A stretch of DNA of 64,000 bases from Cyanoderma ruficeps (taxonomy: Eukaryota; Chordata; Aves; Passeriformes; Timaliidae). The stretch's first letter is position 1. Every line of letters starts with the position of its first letter. Below, in pieces: positions 38,801-53,396 of the stretch. The stretch lies in contig VZDJ01000116.1 in the NCBI GenBank assembly GCA_008694505.1, positions 19,519,716 to 19,583,715 of the forward strand. Reading direction: 5' to 3'. The notes below the pieces were generated by a model. It was not told the origin of the DNA. It saw only the letters and a program-made list of their open reading frames with translations, and ran no database searches. The position numbers and the translations under genes were made by a program.

Positions 38801-41800
38801 AATGAAACATGGCATAGTTGTGCTATTTGAAAGCAACTTCTCAGGCTGGCATAACAAGGGTCTTTTTCTCTTTCATACACACACTCTTTTTGCTCAACTA
38901 TAAGCAATTATTACTTCCCAATATTCCATTTGGATATTTCAAATAAAAATGGCAGCTGTTTTGGGCATCAGTTTAATCAAGATGATCCATATCTTGAACG
39001 AGTGAATTTGTGCAGAGGAATTTTTAATCCTTGCTGGATTTCAACAGAAAACAAGGCAAAACAAAGGAGAAGAGGTGCTGAGAATTAACTGTGTCTAAAC
39101 AGTGTAAAATCCCAGCAGAGTATTGAGATTCCACTGCCTGCTGGTTTATTGTTGAAGGCTATAAAAGTCTAGAAAGCATTGACATAAACCACACATTTAA
39201 TATTTGGTGTGTGGTGGCAACAGAGGAGCTGAAAATAAGGGGCAGTTCAGCACATTGTTTCATTCTCCCTTACTTGCATCCTACCTGTTTGTAACACACA
39301 GTTTGCTGAAACTCAGCTATCCTCCATCTGCTTATCTTAGAAGCAGAAGCACCAGAAATATCAATGTGTATGAAACATATGAATCATCATTACTAGTAAG
39401 CATCAGGCAATGCTAAAAGCAGAAACATAAAAAAAATGTGCACAGTGATCATTTACAACTAATACAAACGTGCGTGGAGGAAAAGGACTTTATAAACACA
39501 TTCTAAATGCCTTTGTTTTTTTCAGACTGAAAGAATCTTGGAAAATTAAGTGCCTTGATACATGTGCAAACAAGCATGGAGGGAAGACTTTCCAGCTTCC
39601 CATAGTTCAGAAAAGACTTTCATAAACACTCAAGTTAAAACAGTGAATTTTATACATAAAATATTGTTTAACATAAACCAACAATAATCCAGTTTAAAAA
39701 TAAATAGCAGCAGACAATGAAGAAGAGTTAACATCCCTGAGTGATGGAAGAAATACAAGTTTGTGTGCAGATTTCAGCAGTGAGTGAGGCAGCCACCATC
39801 CCTGCCATTCATCCCATTCTGCCTACATATTCATTTTTATATGCTCATGGTGTATTACTTGCTTAGTTTTATAGTCACATATAGAAACACATATTTTCCT
39901 TAGCAGTGTCAAATTCCATTAAACACGGGCTGTTTTTAGCTTTGTGAAAGAAATAGACATGAAGAAGTCAAGAATATGGCAGGTGGTGGTTTGAAATGTA
40001 TCCTGGACATGGGTGTAGCAGTGACTTCTGGAGTAAAGATCAAGACTCCACATGTAGTGCACCTGGAAGTAAACAGCCTTATCCCCCTTTCCACCCTGAC
40101 ACATTCTTTGAAAACACATACACAATATACAGGGAATTCATACAGGAAGCAAATGCGTCATTCCTGGTGAACCACTGCAGAGGCAACACTAATTCCGTTC
40201 AGTGAAGCAGAAAAGTCCTGGGAGGAAACTGAGCTGAGGTAGCTGTATAAAATTTAAGCTTGTGGTACAGTGGCATAAAGAGGTGCAAAGAGTAATTACT
40301 GGGAGGGGAACTCAATTAACTGAAACAGACAACTGATTGTGCAATTAAGGAGCACCCCGTAAATCATTACAAACTTCTTGTCTTAGAGCGTTTCTCCACA
40401 GTCCTGCTGTACTGGCCCTGCTCAGTCAGCTAAGAGTTAGGGCTAAGCTACAATCATGTTTTGATTGCTGTATTATGAACTACTAATGATAATGACTTGT
40501 GTACTTCCCTTAATTACTTGAATAACAATGCACATCGCTAGCCCTGCATCTTACTAATGTTTTTACATATGGGTTGTGTAAAAGGAAGAGTGCAGGAAGT
40601 CATACAGAAATATACAGCCCCATATACCATATGCCACATGCAGTTTACTGGTTTGCATTTGTAGTTTTTGTACCAAGGACCAGCCCTCCAAGGGAAGGCA
40701 TAAAGCTCCTTTATTATCAGATCATTTAGCCAGAATGCAACAAATGGTTATATTTTAAGTTTCAAACCCACTCAGACATCATTGGGAGGAAAACTAGATT
40801 TGCACTTCTTTGATTATAAGGTTTGCTTCTATTTAGAAGAGATAGGAAGAGAGAGAAGAAAAGATCACATTTCAGTATTATTCAAAAAGGGAATAATAGA
40901 GAAAAAAGGGATCAGTACAACAAAGCAGAATAATGATACTATGTGAGAAGGAGAAGATGTAAAAACTAAGTTGGCACAATTGTCTAGAGATAAGATTCCT
41001 TGAAACTTCACCTTTATGAGCTTCCTTGCTGTTGTTTCACTAATTTTTTGTGATGAGATTGCTGTGTTGGCTGAGGATATTGAGTGTGTTTAGTCTAAAA
41101 TTTCAGTAGAACTGCATGAAAGATTGGTAAGAGGTGGAATTAAAATGTTCGTGCTGCATTTTGTCATGGCCTTTCCAACTACATGAAAAATGTTAAAAAA
41201 AAAAAATCCTGACATTGTTCATCTGAATTTCCTGGAGGGTTTTGGTTTGCTTTTCCTTTCAATCCTCATATGTCAAGAGAATTTTATTACAAAGGCAGCA
41301 GCTGCCCTCATGATGATTGGGCCATCACTGTCACCTGGAAAAAAAGGAAGCCCTGTTCCCCAACCTCCTTTCTGCCATACTGAGATGCATGAGCATCTTC
41401 TTTCTGAAAGCACAACCACTGCTATGTCCTCCAGCACTGACGACTACTAGTGAGCCTGCCACACTGACTGCTCTGAAGAAATGCCATCTTTTCACACACT
41501 TTTCACAGTACAAGCAGCTGCTTCCTAAATTCCCTTGCTAAATGCATTTTTAAACCATGTTGGCAAAAATAATCTCTAAGGGAAATTTGCCTTCTGTGGC
41601 CCATTGGTCCTTGGCTTGGGTTTAGAGAAGGCACTAACGAGGCAGGTGATTAGTGACAATTCTGATGACAGTACGTATGGTGGGAACATCTGGCTGGATG
41701 CTTGGAACTGGATGCAGACCCTCCAGCCTGACCCACCATTTGCTACTGTGCAAATGGCTTTATATTACAGAGACTGCTGGGTCATTTATCTTCATTAAGC

Positions 41801-44800
41801 GACAGTCCCTAAACCCAATAATTAATGACAACTAGTCTGGGGATGGCTGTGCAGAAATGTGAGTATTAACGGAATAAACAAATTCTAGTAAGAGGAGAAA
41901 GTGCAGGCTGGAGGAAAAAAGACGTGAAAATGTTTTCCCCTCTGAAAGCTCTTGGGATCATGAGAGGACGTTCTAGTGTGGAAAGAACCACTGGTATTTC
42001 TTGACCAAAGTGATGAGCCCAGTGACTGCGTAAAGCTGCCGGGATGTGTGAAAATGACACAGCTGGCCAAGGAAAAGCCTGGCAGCTTTCCTGGCATCCC
42101 AGGCATGGGCTGCACTGGACTCCTGCTGCTTATCCCCTGTTATTGCCAATAAATAGGAGAGCCACAGCTGGGATTCATATCTACAACAGGAATAGGAGGA
42201 GAGTCTTCACGTGAAGTGTAGACGGGATTTATGTTTTTTTCTTCTGAGTTTTTCTGTGCATCCAGTCCCAAATTTCAGCCCATCCTAGCTGCCCACTTTC
42301 CTGGGCTACCTGAATTAAATTTTCCCTGTTCCTGGAGGCAGGGTACCAGTTCCTAGGTACCTTGGTTTTCAGTCTTTGTAAATAAAGTGTACAAGGCACA
42401 CTCATGGGATGGTTGCCATGAGTTTCCCAGAAAGAAATCTTCAGTGAGAAAAAGCTGACAGCTTCTATCTAAGAAGAACAAAATAGTAACAGAAGACTTA
42501 AAAATACACTTTAAAATCCAGTGTGTGGTTTAAGGTAATAGGGAAAGTGGTTTCTATTTACTGTTGTAGTATATTAATTCACATAGACACTTGAGAATTG
42601 AACTTTAAAAATATTGATGGGAATTGCTGATGGATCTTGTCCAGTCTGTACAAAGAGGATTTTTTATAATTTCTAACCAGCATTAAGACCCAGCACTAAA
42701 ATTGCACTTTCACCCCCTGAGCCCACTGCTTGACTAATCATTTTTCATTACTTCATGGTCCTTTTTTAAAAAAAAAATGAACAAAAGCCTTCTTCAGCCT
42801 GTTCTGAAAAGAATACCACATAAAATCCCTCTTCTCAGGGCTATGAAGAAATTTTAACTTTAAAATGAGCAGATTCCTTTATCAGCAAATCCAAGCAATG
42901 TTCCAGTTGGATTAGTGGGGGAGAAAGTTCTAACTCATTTAAAGTAGCCTTGACAAGTTTATAATGAGCTTGTATGAGGAAGCAACCTCAGGTCACAGAG
43001 GCCTGGCCTTGATCCAATAAATATGTTTTGGTTCCAAGTTTTAAATGTGCTGAAGGCTGTTTTATATTTTAATGAAATTTAGTAATGTGCGAATACCTTT
43101 TCTTCTGGTGTTTCGGTGGTTTTAAAATATGAGTAGCATTCTGTATTTACTGAGAAAAAGTGCAGGTAGGTAACAGCAGAAGAAGAAGAATTAAAAATTA
43201 TAAGGAAGCAAAGAAATGAGATTTGGGCCTATTCAGAGGCCTCTATTTTTTAGAGTGAGGCTAACATGCATTGACCAGGGATTCACAGGCTGCTGGTGGT
43301 CTGCAAAACCATTCCAAAAGGCTCATAACTGCAGGAACCAAGTCAGCTTCCTGAGGAAGCTCAATCCTTCAGCACACATTTCTGGACACTGGGACAGGAA
43401 GGTCCCTGCATGGTGGTTCCCTGCACTGAGAGCTGATCACTCTGCAGTGCCAGAGCCAAGTGTGCTCACCCTCACAAGTGCAATCCAGAGATCCCACTGC
43501 CTGGAAGGTAGGGAGAAAGTCCCTTCCTGGGCACTGAGTCTGGGTGATCACCTCCAGTGCCTTGGTTTGCAGCAATACATGGACAGAAGTGGTGGGCAGG
43601 TCTGGTCTGGCCATCTCCACACACCAGTGAGTAATGGAATTCTGCTAACCCATTTGGCACCTGATGGATAGAAACCAGCATTCCTATTCAAAGGCATCCC
43701 CTCCCGTGGGGAAAATGAGCAGTGTGACCCTGCATGAGGCAATTCCCTCCATATGTGTGTGTTAAATATCAGCCATTGTGAAGAGCCAGTGAAAGCCCCC
43801 GGGCGCAACCACAGTACTAATAATTTCTTTGCTATAAAAAGAGGTTGCTATGCATTCCTGCAAAAAAATTCAGCACAGTTTTGTGAACTTCAGCCTGTTT
43901 CTCCAGTGAGCACCAAATGTCAGAATCTGGTCACTGATCCTCTGCTTGTTAGGAGCAAAACACCCAAACAATAATAAACAGGAAACCTGTAGGAATGCTG
44001 TACGTTTTAGAAGGCTATGAAACAGATGGCCTGGTTATAGCATTGTTTCCCCCTGCAATAAAGGCATTGCTTTAATTCTGTAAGTACAACTCATCTGTCT
44101 CAGCCAAAGGGATCCTAGAGGCTTTGTCAGTTCAGTATGTCTGTTTGGGGGCAACACAGAAACGTTGCTTGCCATGAAAAATTAATGTCCTTCAATCCAG
44201 CAAAAGAAGGAGGAAAAAAAGAGACACATTATAACCAAGGAAACAATGATTTTTCATGCAGGACAGGAAGCAAAGCACGGAACAGGGTATATGGGGAAAG
44301 AGGGCAGACAGAGCCCCATCTTGTGGCAGAAATTCCAATTCCTGTTCCTCCGGCTGTGGATGAGTCACCGTGTCCCGGTGACAATGATGTGGGACATCGC
44401 TCTGTGCAGCTGGCCTTTAAATATTTAAATGCATTGGACTACAAGAAAGATGTCTGTTCTTTTGCCAAGCAGCTGCCTATAAACAGCTTTCTAAATTGCA
44501 AGTCTAGACCGCACTAGTGTAATCTGGAAGAGAACAGGAGGAATTGCGCAATTCTTTTCCCTTTTTTTTCTGAAAAATCACCTTTGTGCTGGGCAGGCAG
44601 GGATGGGTCTGAGTCTAGAAAGGAACTGAAGTGATGCTGAGCTTTATTGGTGTTTGTCCGATTTGGGAGTTTGCTGTTGTTGGGGGCAGGAATACAGCTA
44701 CTTGCTGACTGCTGGCTGCTCTCTTGTTAAAGGTAATTTCTCCAGCCCTCCCTTGCATCCAATCCAGTCATCAAAACAGACATTTCTTCAGGTAATTTCA

Positions 44801-46893
44801 TATCCCAGGACAGTCACCCCACTCAGCTAGCTGCAGGCAGACAACAAACTATCAGTCAGTGACCAGGAGTGGCTATGTTGGGGTTTTCATAGTCCCAGAG
44901 CTGCAGGAGTGCACATAGAAGTCTCTTCAATTTGTGTACTGGTCACCTCTCCTAGGATTTCCTCCTGCAAATATACCCCAGACAATCTGCTGCATGTTGA
45001 GGAAGACAGGAGCAAATAACTTGCAGCTATGAATGTCTCAGTCCCATCCATGGGACTGTGAGAAAGAGAGCAGAGATGCATCCACATGATTTTCTAACAA
45101 AGATCTAGACCTTGAAGAGATTTTGGCACATTGCACCGATAGCACTGATTCCAACAGGAGCTGAACTTTCTCCTAACTTTTGCTAAACACCATCAAATTC
45201 TGAAGTTTCATGATAGAGGACTTTCCTGACATAAAGATGGATTTGTCTGAATAAAGCTTACCTCCTGCCTTAAGTCTCAAAAAAAAAAATTGGAAATCAT
45301 TACAAAGTTCTCTCCTGAGCCTCCTCTTGATTTCTCATCTCTGTTAATGAGCATTTATACATGGAGAACATGTTCTCCCATGTCATTTTGTTACCTTTGC
45401 ATCTAACAATGAAGTAAAATGAGTACAGAAAAAGGTTTTGCATATTCATACGTTTATTGGAATTTTTTGTCAAGTCAGATGTTTCATTATGAACTTGGTC
45501 CAAAATTTGCAGACAGCCTGAGTTCATCCAGGTATGTTATGAAGAACTCCCTAAAAAGTAAATTGATGTATCATTTTGTCCATTTATATTTCCACCTCAG
45601 ATAAGAGTCTGTGGTGGCTCATTTCTGCTTTGCTGTGACCAAGAGTGCAGTAAAGAGTTGACCAGAACCCTTCACCTCCCACAGAGACCCATGCTCGGAA
45701 CAAAGGTGCCCACAGGTCACTTTTTAGCAGCTTTTGCCACGTGGCTTCTTCACATTCTCAGTTCAATTCCTCAAGGGTGGGCATTTGTAGCAGGAGGTTG
45801 AATGGCAACTTATTAGAAAATTAGCAAATGGGATATGGCCCTGTCATGGAAAAGGTGTTCCTATATTAGGATGTCTGTTCCTAAGGAAATAATCTTAACT
45901 TCTTTCTGAAGAAATATTTTGTGGTGAATGTAGCAGCCATCACGTCCTACACACTCAAGCTTTTTTATTAACACTTTTTCCTATTGGAAGCATTTAATTG
46001 TTGCCAGACTGTGGTACACTATGTGTGCTACAAGCAGGACTTGAGAGAAAGTGCCTAAGGACGTTCAGGCTGAGCACAAGAACAAATGAAAACAAGAGAA
46101 TTAAGTTCATAAACAGAACCAGGAAAAGAATCCATATGTTTTAGCTTACAAACATCCATTGGGCCACACTCACTTCCATCTCTCTCCTTCAGCCTAACTT
46201 TTTCTGCCCTACTGGAGGTTCCTTCCCTGCCTGCAAAATATGGAGGCTCTGTAAGAGAAATGGCTGGGCAGGAACCAAAATCTTAAAGTAAATGCTCTAA
46301 TTTATGATGGAATGGTTGAACACTAGAAGAGCATACACTGAAAGATCAAATGACACTGGGGAATCTTTGGATTTATGGGAGGGCATGCTGGGGCAGAGGG
46401 AGGTGACATTTGAAATTATTTACCATAGGAAATATATTGATACTTTTTTGATTCTAGAGAAGTGCCAATATTTCTCCTAGAAGCATCAAGGGACATAGAG
46501 GATCTTCACTGGTAGAAAAGAAAAACACAAATGTCAATAGCATGAGCCAACTGTGGATTATTCTGTTTCTGGAAAAATGCAGAAATATTTTATTCAGTAT
46601 TTTTCAAAGTTTTGTATTTTCTGTTAACAGACTTTAAAAATACTTCACAAGGATTATTTTCAAAAGGTCAGGAAGTGGTATTAGTTAGGTTTGTTTTGCT
46701 GAGCATCCTTTGAAGGATGTTTTTCTACAGTAAACAAAAACTTGAGAAATCCTTAATTGGCAATTAAATGTGGATATCCCTATGTTTTAAAAAGGGCATT
46801 TAAAAAACCTCAAACTGATATGGAGATAAAGTTTCAGCTTGGCTTACTAATGCTAATTTGTTCTCAGTGTATTTCAATGTGTGACTTGCAAAT

Positions 46894-46925
46894 GTTTGCC
46901 CAGTACTCAGTTTGCCCAGTACCCA
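46894..46925. repeat. 16-bp tandem duplication, one mismatch
   Basis: gtttgcccagtactca at 46894-46909 is followed directly by gtttgcccagtaccca at 46910-46925. Confidence 0.95.
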
Positions 46926-47610
46926 GTTCAGGCTGCAGCTAAATTTTCTTTACAAGGAATATTTTACACTATGTTTCTCCCCAGCTATTGTTCACATATT
47001 TTCTTTGCTAGATCTTCGCTAGAAATGTTGGTGGACACATTTTGTTGCGTTATGGAATGAACTTTCTCAAGAGCTTTAACTGAGGGGAGATCTTGTGATT
47101 TGTGGGGGCCAGGTCCTTCCCAGGACACGTCACTGTCAGAGTGCTCTGAACTCCGGCCCTCAAAGGCACAGCTGGGAGTCATTGCAGTAGATACCAACAC
47201 CCAAATCTAAAAGGAATATTTTTCACCTTTCACAATACTTTCAGTCAGACAGAAAACCCTACAGCAGCAGAACTCCCTTGCCTTTCCTGGTATAACTTTC
47301 CCATAAATCCCACAGCCTTCTCTGCACATTCTGTAACCTAAAAGAAGTTTTCTTGCCCCTCTCTCTGTCCCTCCCCACTCCTCTCCAAAACCAGTTTATT
47401 CTCTATTATCTGTGTATCCCTGCTCCTGCCTGTCTTCATTGCTGACCATGTATCTGAACACTTTTGTTTTATTCTCCACAAACCAGTTTAGCACCACCCC
47501 TGTAATTCACACCCCACCCTGCCTGCTGCTGAGTTGTTTAATTCCGTAAAGCTTCCCAAGTTACAAGCTGCTGTGCACTGTGACATCTTGTATTGGCATC
47601 TTGAATCTTT

Positions 47611-47643
47611 AATAAAGTTATTCTCAAATAATGTTTCAATAAA
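47611..47643 (+). promoter_or_regulatory. Two AATAAA hexamers after a C/T-rich tract (possible poly-A site)
   Basis: AATAAA occurs at 47611-47616 and 47638-47643. It is preceded by a distinctly C- and T-rich, AATAAA-poor stretch at about 47340-47540, and TG/T-rich sequence follows. The arrangement resembles a transcript 3' end or the R region of an old LTR. No upstream exon or LTR family was recognised, and AATAAA is frequent by chance in AT-rich DNA. Confidence 0.2.
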
Positions 47644-48065
47644 TGAAATGTACCTGCTGAGTTGATATTTTGCATATCAACATGATAAGCAATTAATGGG
47701 GAAGGAGATACAGTCAAAGGAGTGATAGAGTAGCTTAGAAAGAAAGAAAAAGAGCCTTCCCACTATTTTTCTTTTTGCATTCAGAGATTTCACTTCTTTT
47801 TGCTTGAGATATCTCCCACATAATTGTCAAATTTAATTATTTAGAACACATACCTAATAAAGCACTAAGACTAATTCCCTGGAAAACTGTCAAATGTGTA
47901 AAAAGGAGTGGTGAGAAAAGCCCTGGAGGGATTCTGTTTAACATTACTGCAATTTGAAAAAAGATGTGTGCACCAAAACTAAGGGCTTGGGTATTTGCAT
48001 ATGCCTGTAGATGTGCACACGTGTTTATACATGCATATGTATTCATTTGCATACTAAACAATTCC

Positions 48066-48103
48066 AAAAAAAAAAAAAAAAANNNNNAAAAAAAAAAAAA
48101 AAA
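48066..48103. repeat. Poly-A tract interrupted by 5 N
   Basis: Seventeen A (48066-48082), five N (48083-48087) and sixteen A (48088-48103) form one A tract whose true length is unknown. The gap is plainly a homopolymer that was not read through. Sequence on either side does not resemble a processed gene copy or a LINE 3' end that I know. Confidence 0.95.
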
Positions 48104-51100
48104 GGAAAATAGAGGGCTGAAAACTGTCTCTTTTTAGACAGAAAAAAAAAAATATCCCCCAGAATATCTGATTTCCGATGGTGTGCATTGATACAAACAG
48201 TTGATGGAAGGATTAGTGCTGACTCACTTGTGATGAAGAGAGGTTGGTTTTCTATGAGGATTCATTATGCTGTGGAAACTCAGATCCTTACAAGTGCAGA
48301 GGCACCCAGTTACAAATGAAAATCAGTAAGAAAGAATTACATCCACCTCCTTAAGAATCTGAGCCACAGCACCTCATCTGAGGCCCATTTTTCAGTTTCC
48401 AGGGGCTTGGGAACAGGTGCTATCTCCAAGATGCTGCAAAGAGACGAGGCCAAGGTCTGCTGCTCAGCCAAGGGAAGATAATGTGTTAAAGCATTGGTGC
48501 ACTCAGCTCCCTGGCAGCTTCCCTGTATCCCCAGGAGCAACAGGGATCAGGCAGAGTTATCCAGCTGGAGAAGGACAATGCCAGGACTGGAAATAGCTGA
48601 GAGGCAGCAAAATGGGTGCCAGACAAGTTGTCTAAACAACCAACCCTAGTTCAGATATTCCCACTGCCCCTTGGTTCTGGGCTCATGGATTAGCACTTAT
48701 TTACTTCATAAAGGTGCAGGAGGGACATTACCCCAGAGTTGTGCTGAAAGGAACTGCAGACATGTCCTGAGTGACACTGGGGGGAGTCTCCTAGAAGCAC
48801 TCAGCTGAAGAGCCTCAGAAGAGCATGCATAAAGGAAGCAGAAAAGGATGTTCTTCATCTCTGTTCTACTTTCAGGGGGCACAAAGTTTGGTGAAGAGGG
48901 GTTTTCAAAGAGCAGAGTCCAATAAAGCAGCTACAAGCCCCCTCTGACCTGTCTCCCCCTCTTAAAATGATGAGATTTTCATCTACACAGAGCTGTCAAG
49001 ATGGATGGAGAAAGGAAGGACTATAGTAGACATTATTTTGTGTCTAAGAACACTCTGAGGTTTTAAAGGCCACAAGACATGGTGGAGCCTACTCATTAAG
49101 TGCCATGCTTGTTTTTCCTCCTTGATTTTGTCATTTGCTAAGAAGCCACAGACTGATCACATTATCTGTGCTATCCTTTTATTTAGACTTTTGTGTCTGC
49201 TCAGGTGTACTTTGTGCATGTGCATGACTGGGCACGTCCATGAGATTGAGGTGTCTGGATTCTGTACGTGTGGTTTTGCACAACCTATTGATAAAGCCTC
49301 AGGCTTTAGGAAGAATAAAGCTGGGAGAATCAGCACGGATAGTAATAGCTTTTGCTAATGGTGGTAATTTAGAGAGCAACCAGAAACTAAATCAGGTACG
49401 TTTAACTTTTTGCCAGTATAAAATAGTGATCCTGGTCGCTTGCTTTACTCAAGAGTACCCTGAAAGTTAGAACTGGGGAGAAGCAATTAATATTATACTT
49501 CTCAGATGTTGAGAAAGTGTCTCTTGGGAACAATTTCTATTATTCAGAATAAAATTAGAGCCTGTAAGAGTTCTGCCACCCAGTATTGAAACTCTTCCAC
49601 TCCCTAAATATTCCTTATTTTACCATTTCTGTGAGTACCTGAGAATGGATGGTAATTCCCCTGAAAAGAAACCTTAATAGCATAATTAAAGCTGCAATGC
49701 ATCCTTTCTGCTCCAGTTTTGAACTTCAGGGGAGCTCAGTGCTGTAATCTCCCTTCTGATGTGATATATATGTCTTCTAGTGAGTTACTGCTAGTCCTGA
49801 AATGCATTATCTGCTGTCATTCCAGATCTGTCTCTTCCCTCAGCTTGCAGCTGTGCTGCAGCACCTCAGGACCTACTGTCCCAACACTATCTCACCCTAA
49901 ATAAATGGCTACAAACCAGAAAGAAAATATCCTTGCTGTTGTAAATGTGAGTTAAATCCTGTTTAGCCACATGTTCTCAGCCTGGCCAGGCTACATGTCT
50001 CAAACCAGCCACAGTTTGAGCCTTTCTGAGGTTTCAAAGGGGGAGAATTTCCTTTCTCTTCTCTCCTCTGCCTCAAGACCCAAGAGGTTTCCTGAGATAT
50101 TGCAGCAAGGAAAAAAAGAAAAAAGGTGTTCCACCCTGACGTGAAACAATTCTTGAAGGGGTTGCAGTTGACAGGCCTACAGCTGACCTTGGCAATGTGA
50201 TGGATTGCTCCAAACCATCCGTAACATCCCAGGGAAGATGCACAGACATTTCCTCATACACATCTCTCAAATCATTCATCAAAGTGTGGATTACACCACG
50301 GGGCAGGAGCTGAGGTCTCATTGATCTTCTCAAGCTGTTTTTGCTTTGCAAAAAGCACCAGCAGATAAAGTTTGTACCTGTATTGTTTGCTTGATACAAA
50401 CAAATTACATTGTGGGTCAGATGATGCACAGAAGCTGTCCTATTAGCTTGACAGCCTATAGTGAGGATCTGGTGGTTTTGAAAAGGAGAACAAAGACACA
50501 ATATTTTTGCTCAGTTAGAAAGTTTGGGTTGTTTTATCATGAAGTACAGAGAACTATGAAATCAGGCTGTAGTAACCAGAAGACCAAGCAGGATAAGTGC
50601 TGAGCTAAGCACAGCAGAAGTCTTCTAGGTAGCAAGAGTTATATCCTAATGTGGGTAAGAGATGCTTAGGAAGTGAATATGCAAAAGAGCTGCAATAAAG
50701 TAGGAAAGGCAAGCCTGAGGGGGTGGCTGTTTTCCACAGGACAATATTTCTAGGTGTCAGATCACCCCACATCCGACAGGTTGTGTTCAGGTAAACAAGA
50801 GGCAAAACTGCTTTGATGTTGGAAATATGCCGAAATTTTAACTCCCTTTCCTGATTTTTGCTTAAGCAAGCTTGTGACTTTCCCTAATAATCTTTATGTG
50901 ACTGATCAGAAGCAAACCAGGCAGAGATAAAGAGTGGCAATTGTGCTACTTAATTTCAGTGTTATCTGATGCTTGTGATCCAGGTTATTGATACAAAACT
51001 AGTCGATTCTTCTCTGTCAGGGAAGCTAAAGCAGGCTTACATTCTGTCCAAATCTCCCATTGAATGTTATTGTTAGGAGGGAGACATTTACCTCTGTCCT

Positions 51101-53396
51101 GGGGATACAGTCATTAGGAGAACAATTAACCAAAGCAATCCCTTTCCATGCTGAGCAGTGCAATGTGGCTTCACCTAGGTAGCCGAGGAGGGGGTGAAGT
51201 GTCCAACTAGTGATGTTCAGTGGCACAGGGTTTGTACCCAAAAGAGATTGATTGGGATTTGGGATGCACATTACCCAGAAAAAATGAATTCAAACATTTC
51301 TGAAATAGTTATCCAGGTATCTTGATTTTCACAGAGTCTGCAGGCAGCTGAACCTGAGGTGTTGCAAGCTAAGAACAGCTGTTGCTCTAATTTATACCTC
51401 AGGGCCTTTTTGCTGCTCAATGTCTGTTGAAATGGAGTGGGCCTAAGGGGAATGTAAATTCATCTTATTCTTGCCCTCGCCTTAGTCTGTTCTCCTGGAG
51501 TGTAGCATGATACCCTCTGTATTTCCCTGTGAATTTCTTTGTGATGATCTCAAAATACATTTTTTTAATGTTGTTTTGTCTCATGGTCTATAGTTGACTC
51601 CTACTGCCCTGTGTGTGAGAATGCAACGAAACTCATTTGGCCTCCTAAAGCCTATGTAGAAGGAGGTAGTTTTCCAGAAAAAACCCCCAACTCTTAAATT
51701 CCCCTGGAATGAAAAGCTTGTTCTCTCTGAAATGAAAGGGAACCAATTTGTTTTATAAGACTGTCTTTAGCTTCTTGTAAGTGCTAGTGATAGAGACTTG
51801 AGCTGAGCCTGAGGGATAGCAAGGAACATGTTAAAAGGTCTGAAATCCTTTCACTATGAACCAGTGGCTCTTTCAGTTAACGTGTCTTCCACTCAAATAC
51901 GTGTGCCACTGACAAAATTGGACCATACCACTGGGTTACAAACTCCTTGGGGCAATTAGGCTGTCTCACCCTTAATAGCTCTTCTTTTATTGAGATTGGA
52001 TACTATTTTCTCATTCTGTGTTGGCTATATTTTAAGTTGTGATTTAAAGTTCTTCCTGGGAATCGTTGACTGCAATATGCTGGGCTTATATCAAGGATGG
52101 CGTAATTCTCACTCACAATGCAAACCCCAAAGGCTTTATTAATATTTTGCAGTATTCTTGCATATGTCTCATTATGAATATAGCTAGACTCCTGTTTAGC
52201 AGATGTACCAGTGACATGAGTATAAACTTAGTTACAGAAATAAAGCTGCACCCAGTGCCTTCCAAAAATAGCTAAATATTCTTTATCTTCTTATAGATAA
52301 CACTTCTGGAAGCTGTCGATATATATGACAACTTCTGGATCTAATGTGCATTACTCATAAAGCTGCTCACAGGAAATGTGATGTGGCCACAATGAGTCCA
52401 TGGGAATATTTTTTATACCACTGGAATTCAGGTACTTTGACTCATTTTAATTTCCACTCCAAAGAGGAAAGAGCACAACTCTAAGAAGCTGACATTGTCT
52501 CTTCTAAAAATTTCTGAGGCTTTGTTTATTCATTTGGATGTCACCATTTGCCTACTTTGCTTTTTTTTACCCCATAGATATATATGTAATAATTCAAATA
52601 GCAATAAAGACATCAAGCATTTTTGTTTTTGTTGGAATTATATGTTTCTGAAGACCCCACACAATCCACTCTTGCTCTTCATGGCCACTGGGTAGAGCTC
52701 TCCTTCATGGAAAATTTCCAGAGGTTTTTCTCACCTGACACAAACCCAGTCTCTGTGCAGCTCCTGTCACAATAGCAGGAGTTTTTTTCTCTCTTAGAAA
52801 ACCATCTGGTTTTTAAATTCTTTATTCTTGGCAATATTATTGACCTTTCTTCCCATTCCCCATTTCAGTAAGCACAGTTGAATTTTCATCCCTTCACTCA
52901 AGGTTTCTGTAACTGGAAGACAGACAATACTGAAAGGCATTTCTTGGTCTGATCTCACCAGCTCAAGATGCTTTGTAGAGGCAGAGCCAGGGGACCCAAC
53001 TGACCATGAGATTTGACTTCTGTGGGTTAAATCTAATGTTTTTTTCTCAACTCCCTTCTGACCCCGGCCAAGATTCCATGTCTGACTTCATCCTGCTCAT
53101 TTGCTGCAAGAAGGGTTTTGAGTGTCCCTATTTAGATAGTAGTTTTTTAGAATTCAAATCATATTTGGGTCTCAGAGATTATTTAGAGAGGTTTAAAAGG
53201 AAGTAGACTTCTAGCTTAGGGGAATGTGCTTCTTAACTCTGTGCTTTTGACTTTTCATTATTTCTTGTTTTCCTGACAATAATACTATCAATACCAAGTC
53301 AAAGGGAATTCCCTGGTTGAACTTGTTTTTTTCAGACCTCTTATCTGTCTGAACATTCATCTGCCCAGAGCCTAGATCCTGCCCTAAAGTTTTATA

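Noticed and set aside
43216..43671. Longest open frame, 151 codons, plus strand
   Set aside because: Three minus-strand frames of 69-86 codons overlap it. It has no recognisable domain, signal peptide or splice-bounded structure. One frame of this length is within chance expectation for the number of frames in 64 kb of low-GC DNA.
44137..44517. 126-codon plus-strand frame with a proline-rich middle
   Set aside because: No family resemblance, no acceptor or donor context, and a second frame overlaps it in another register.
50073..50501. 142-codon minus-strand frame
   Set aside because: It ends in a low-complexity FFFFF stretch from an A-rich run, mixes unrelated compositions, has no domain I know, and overlaps another frame on the plus strand.
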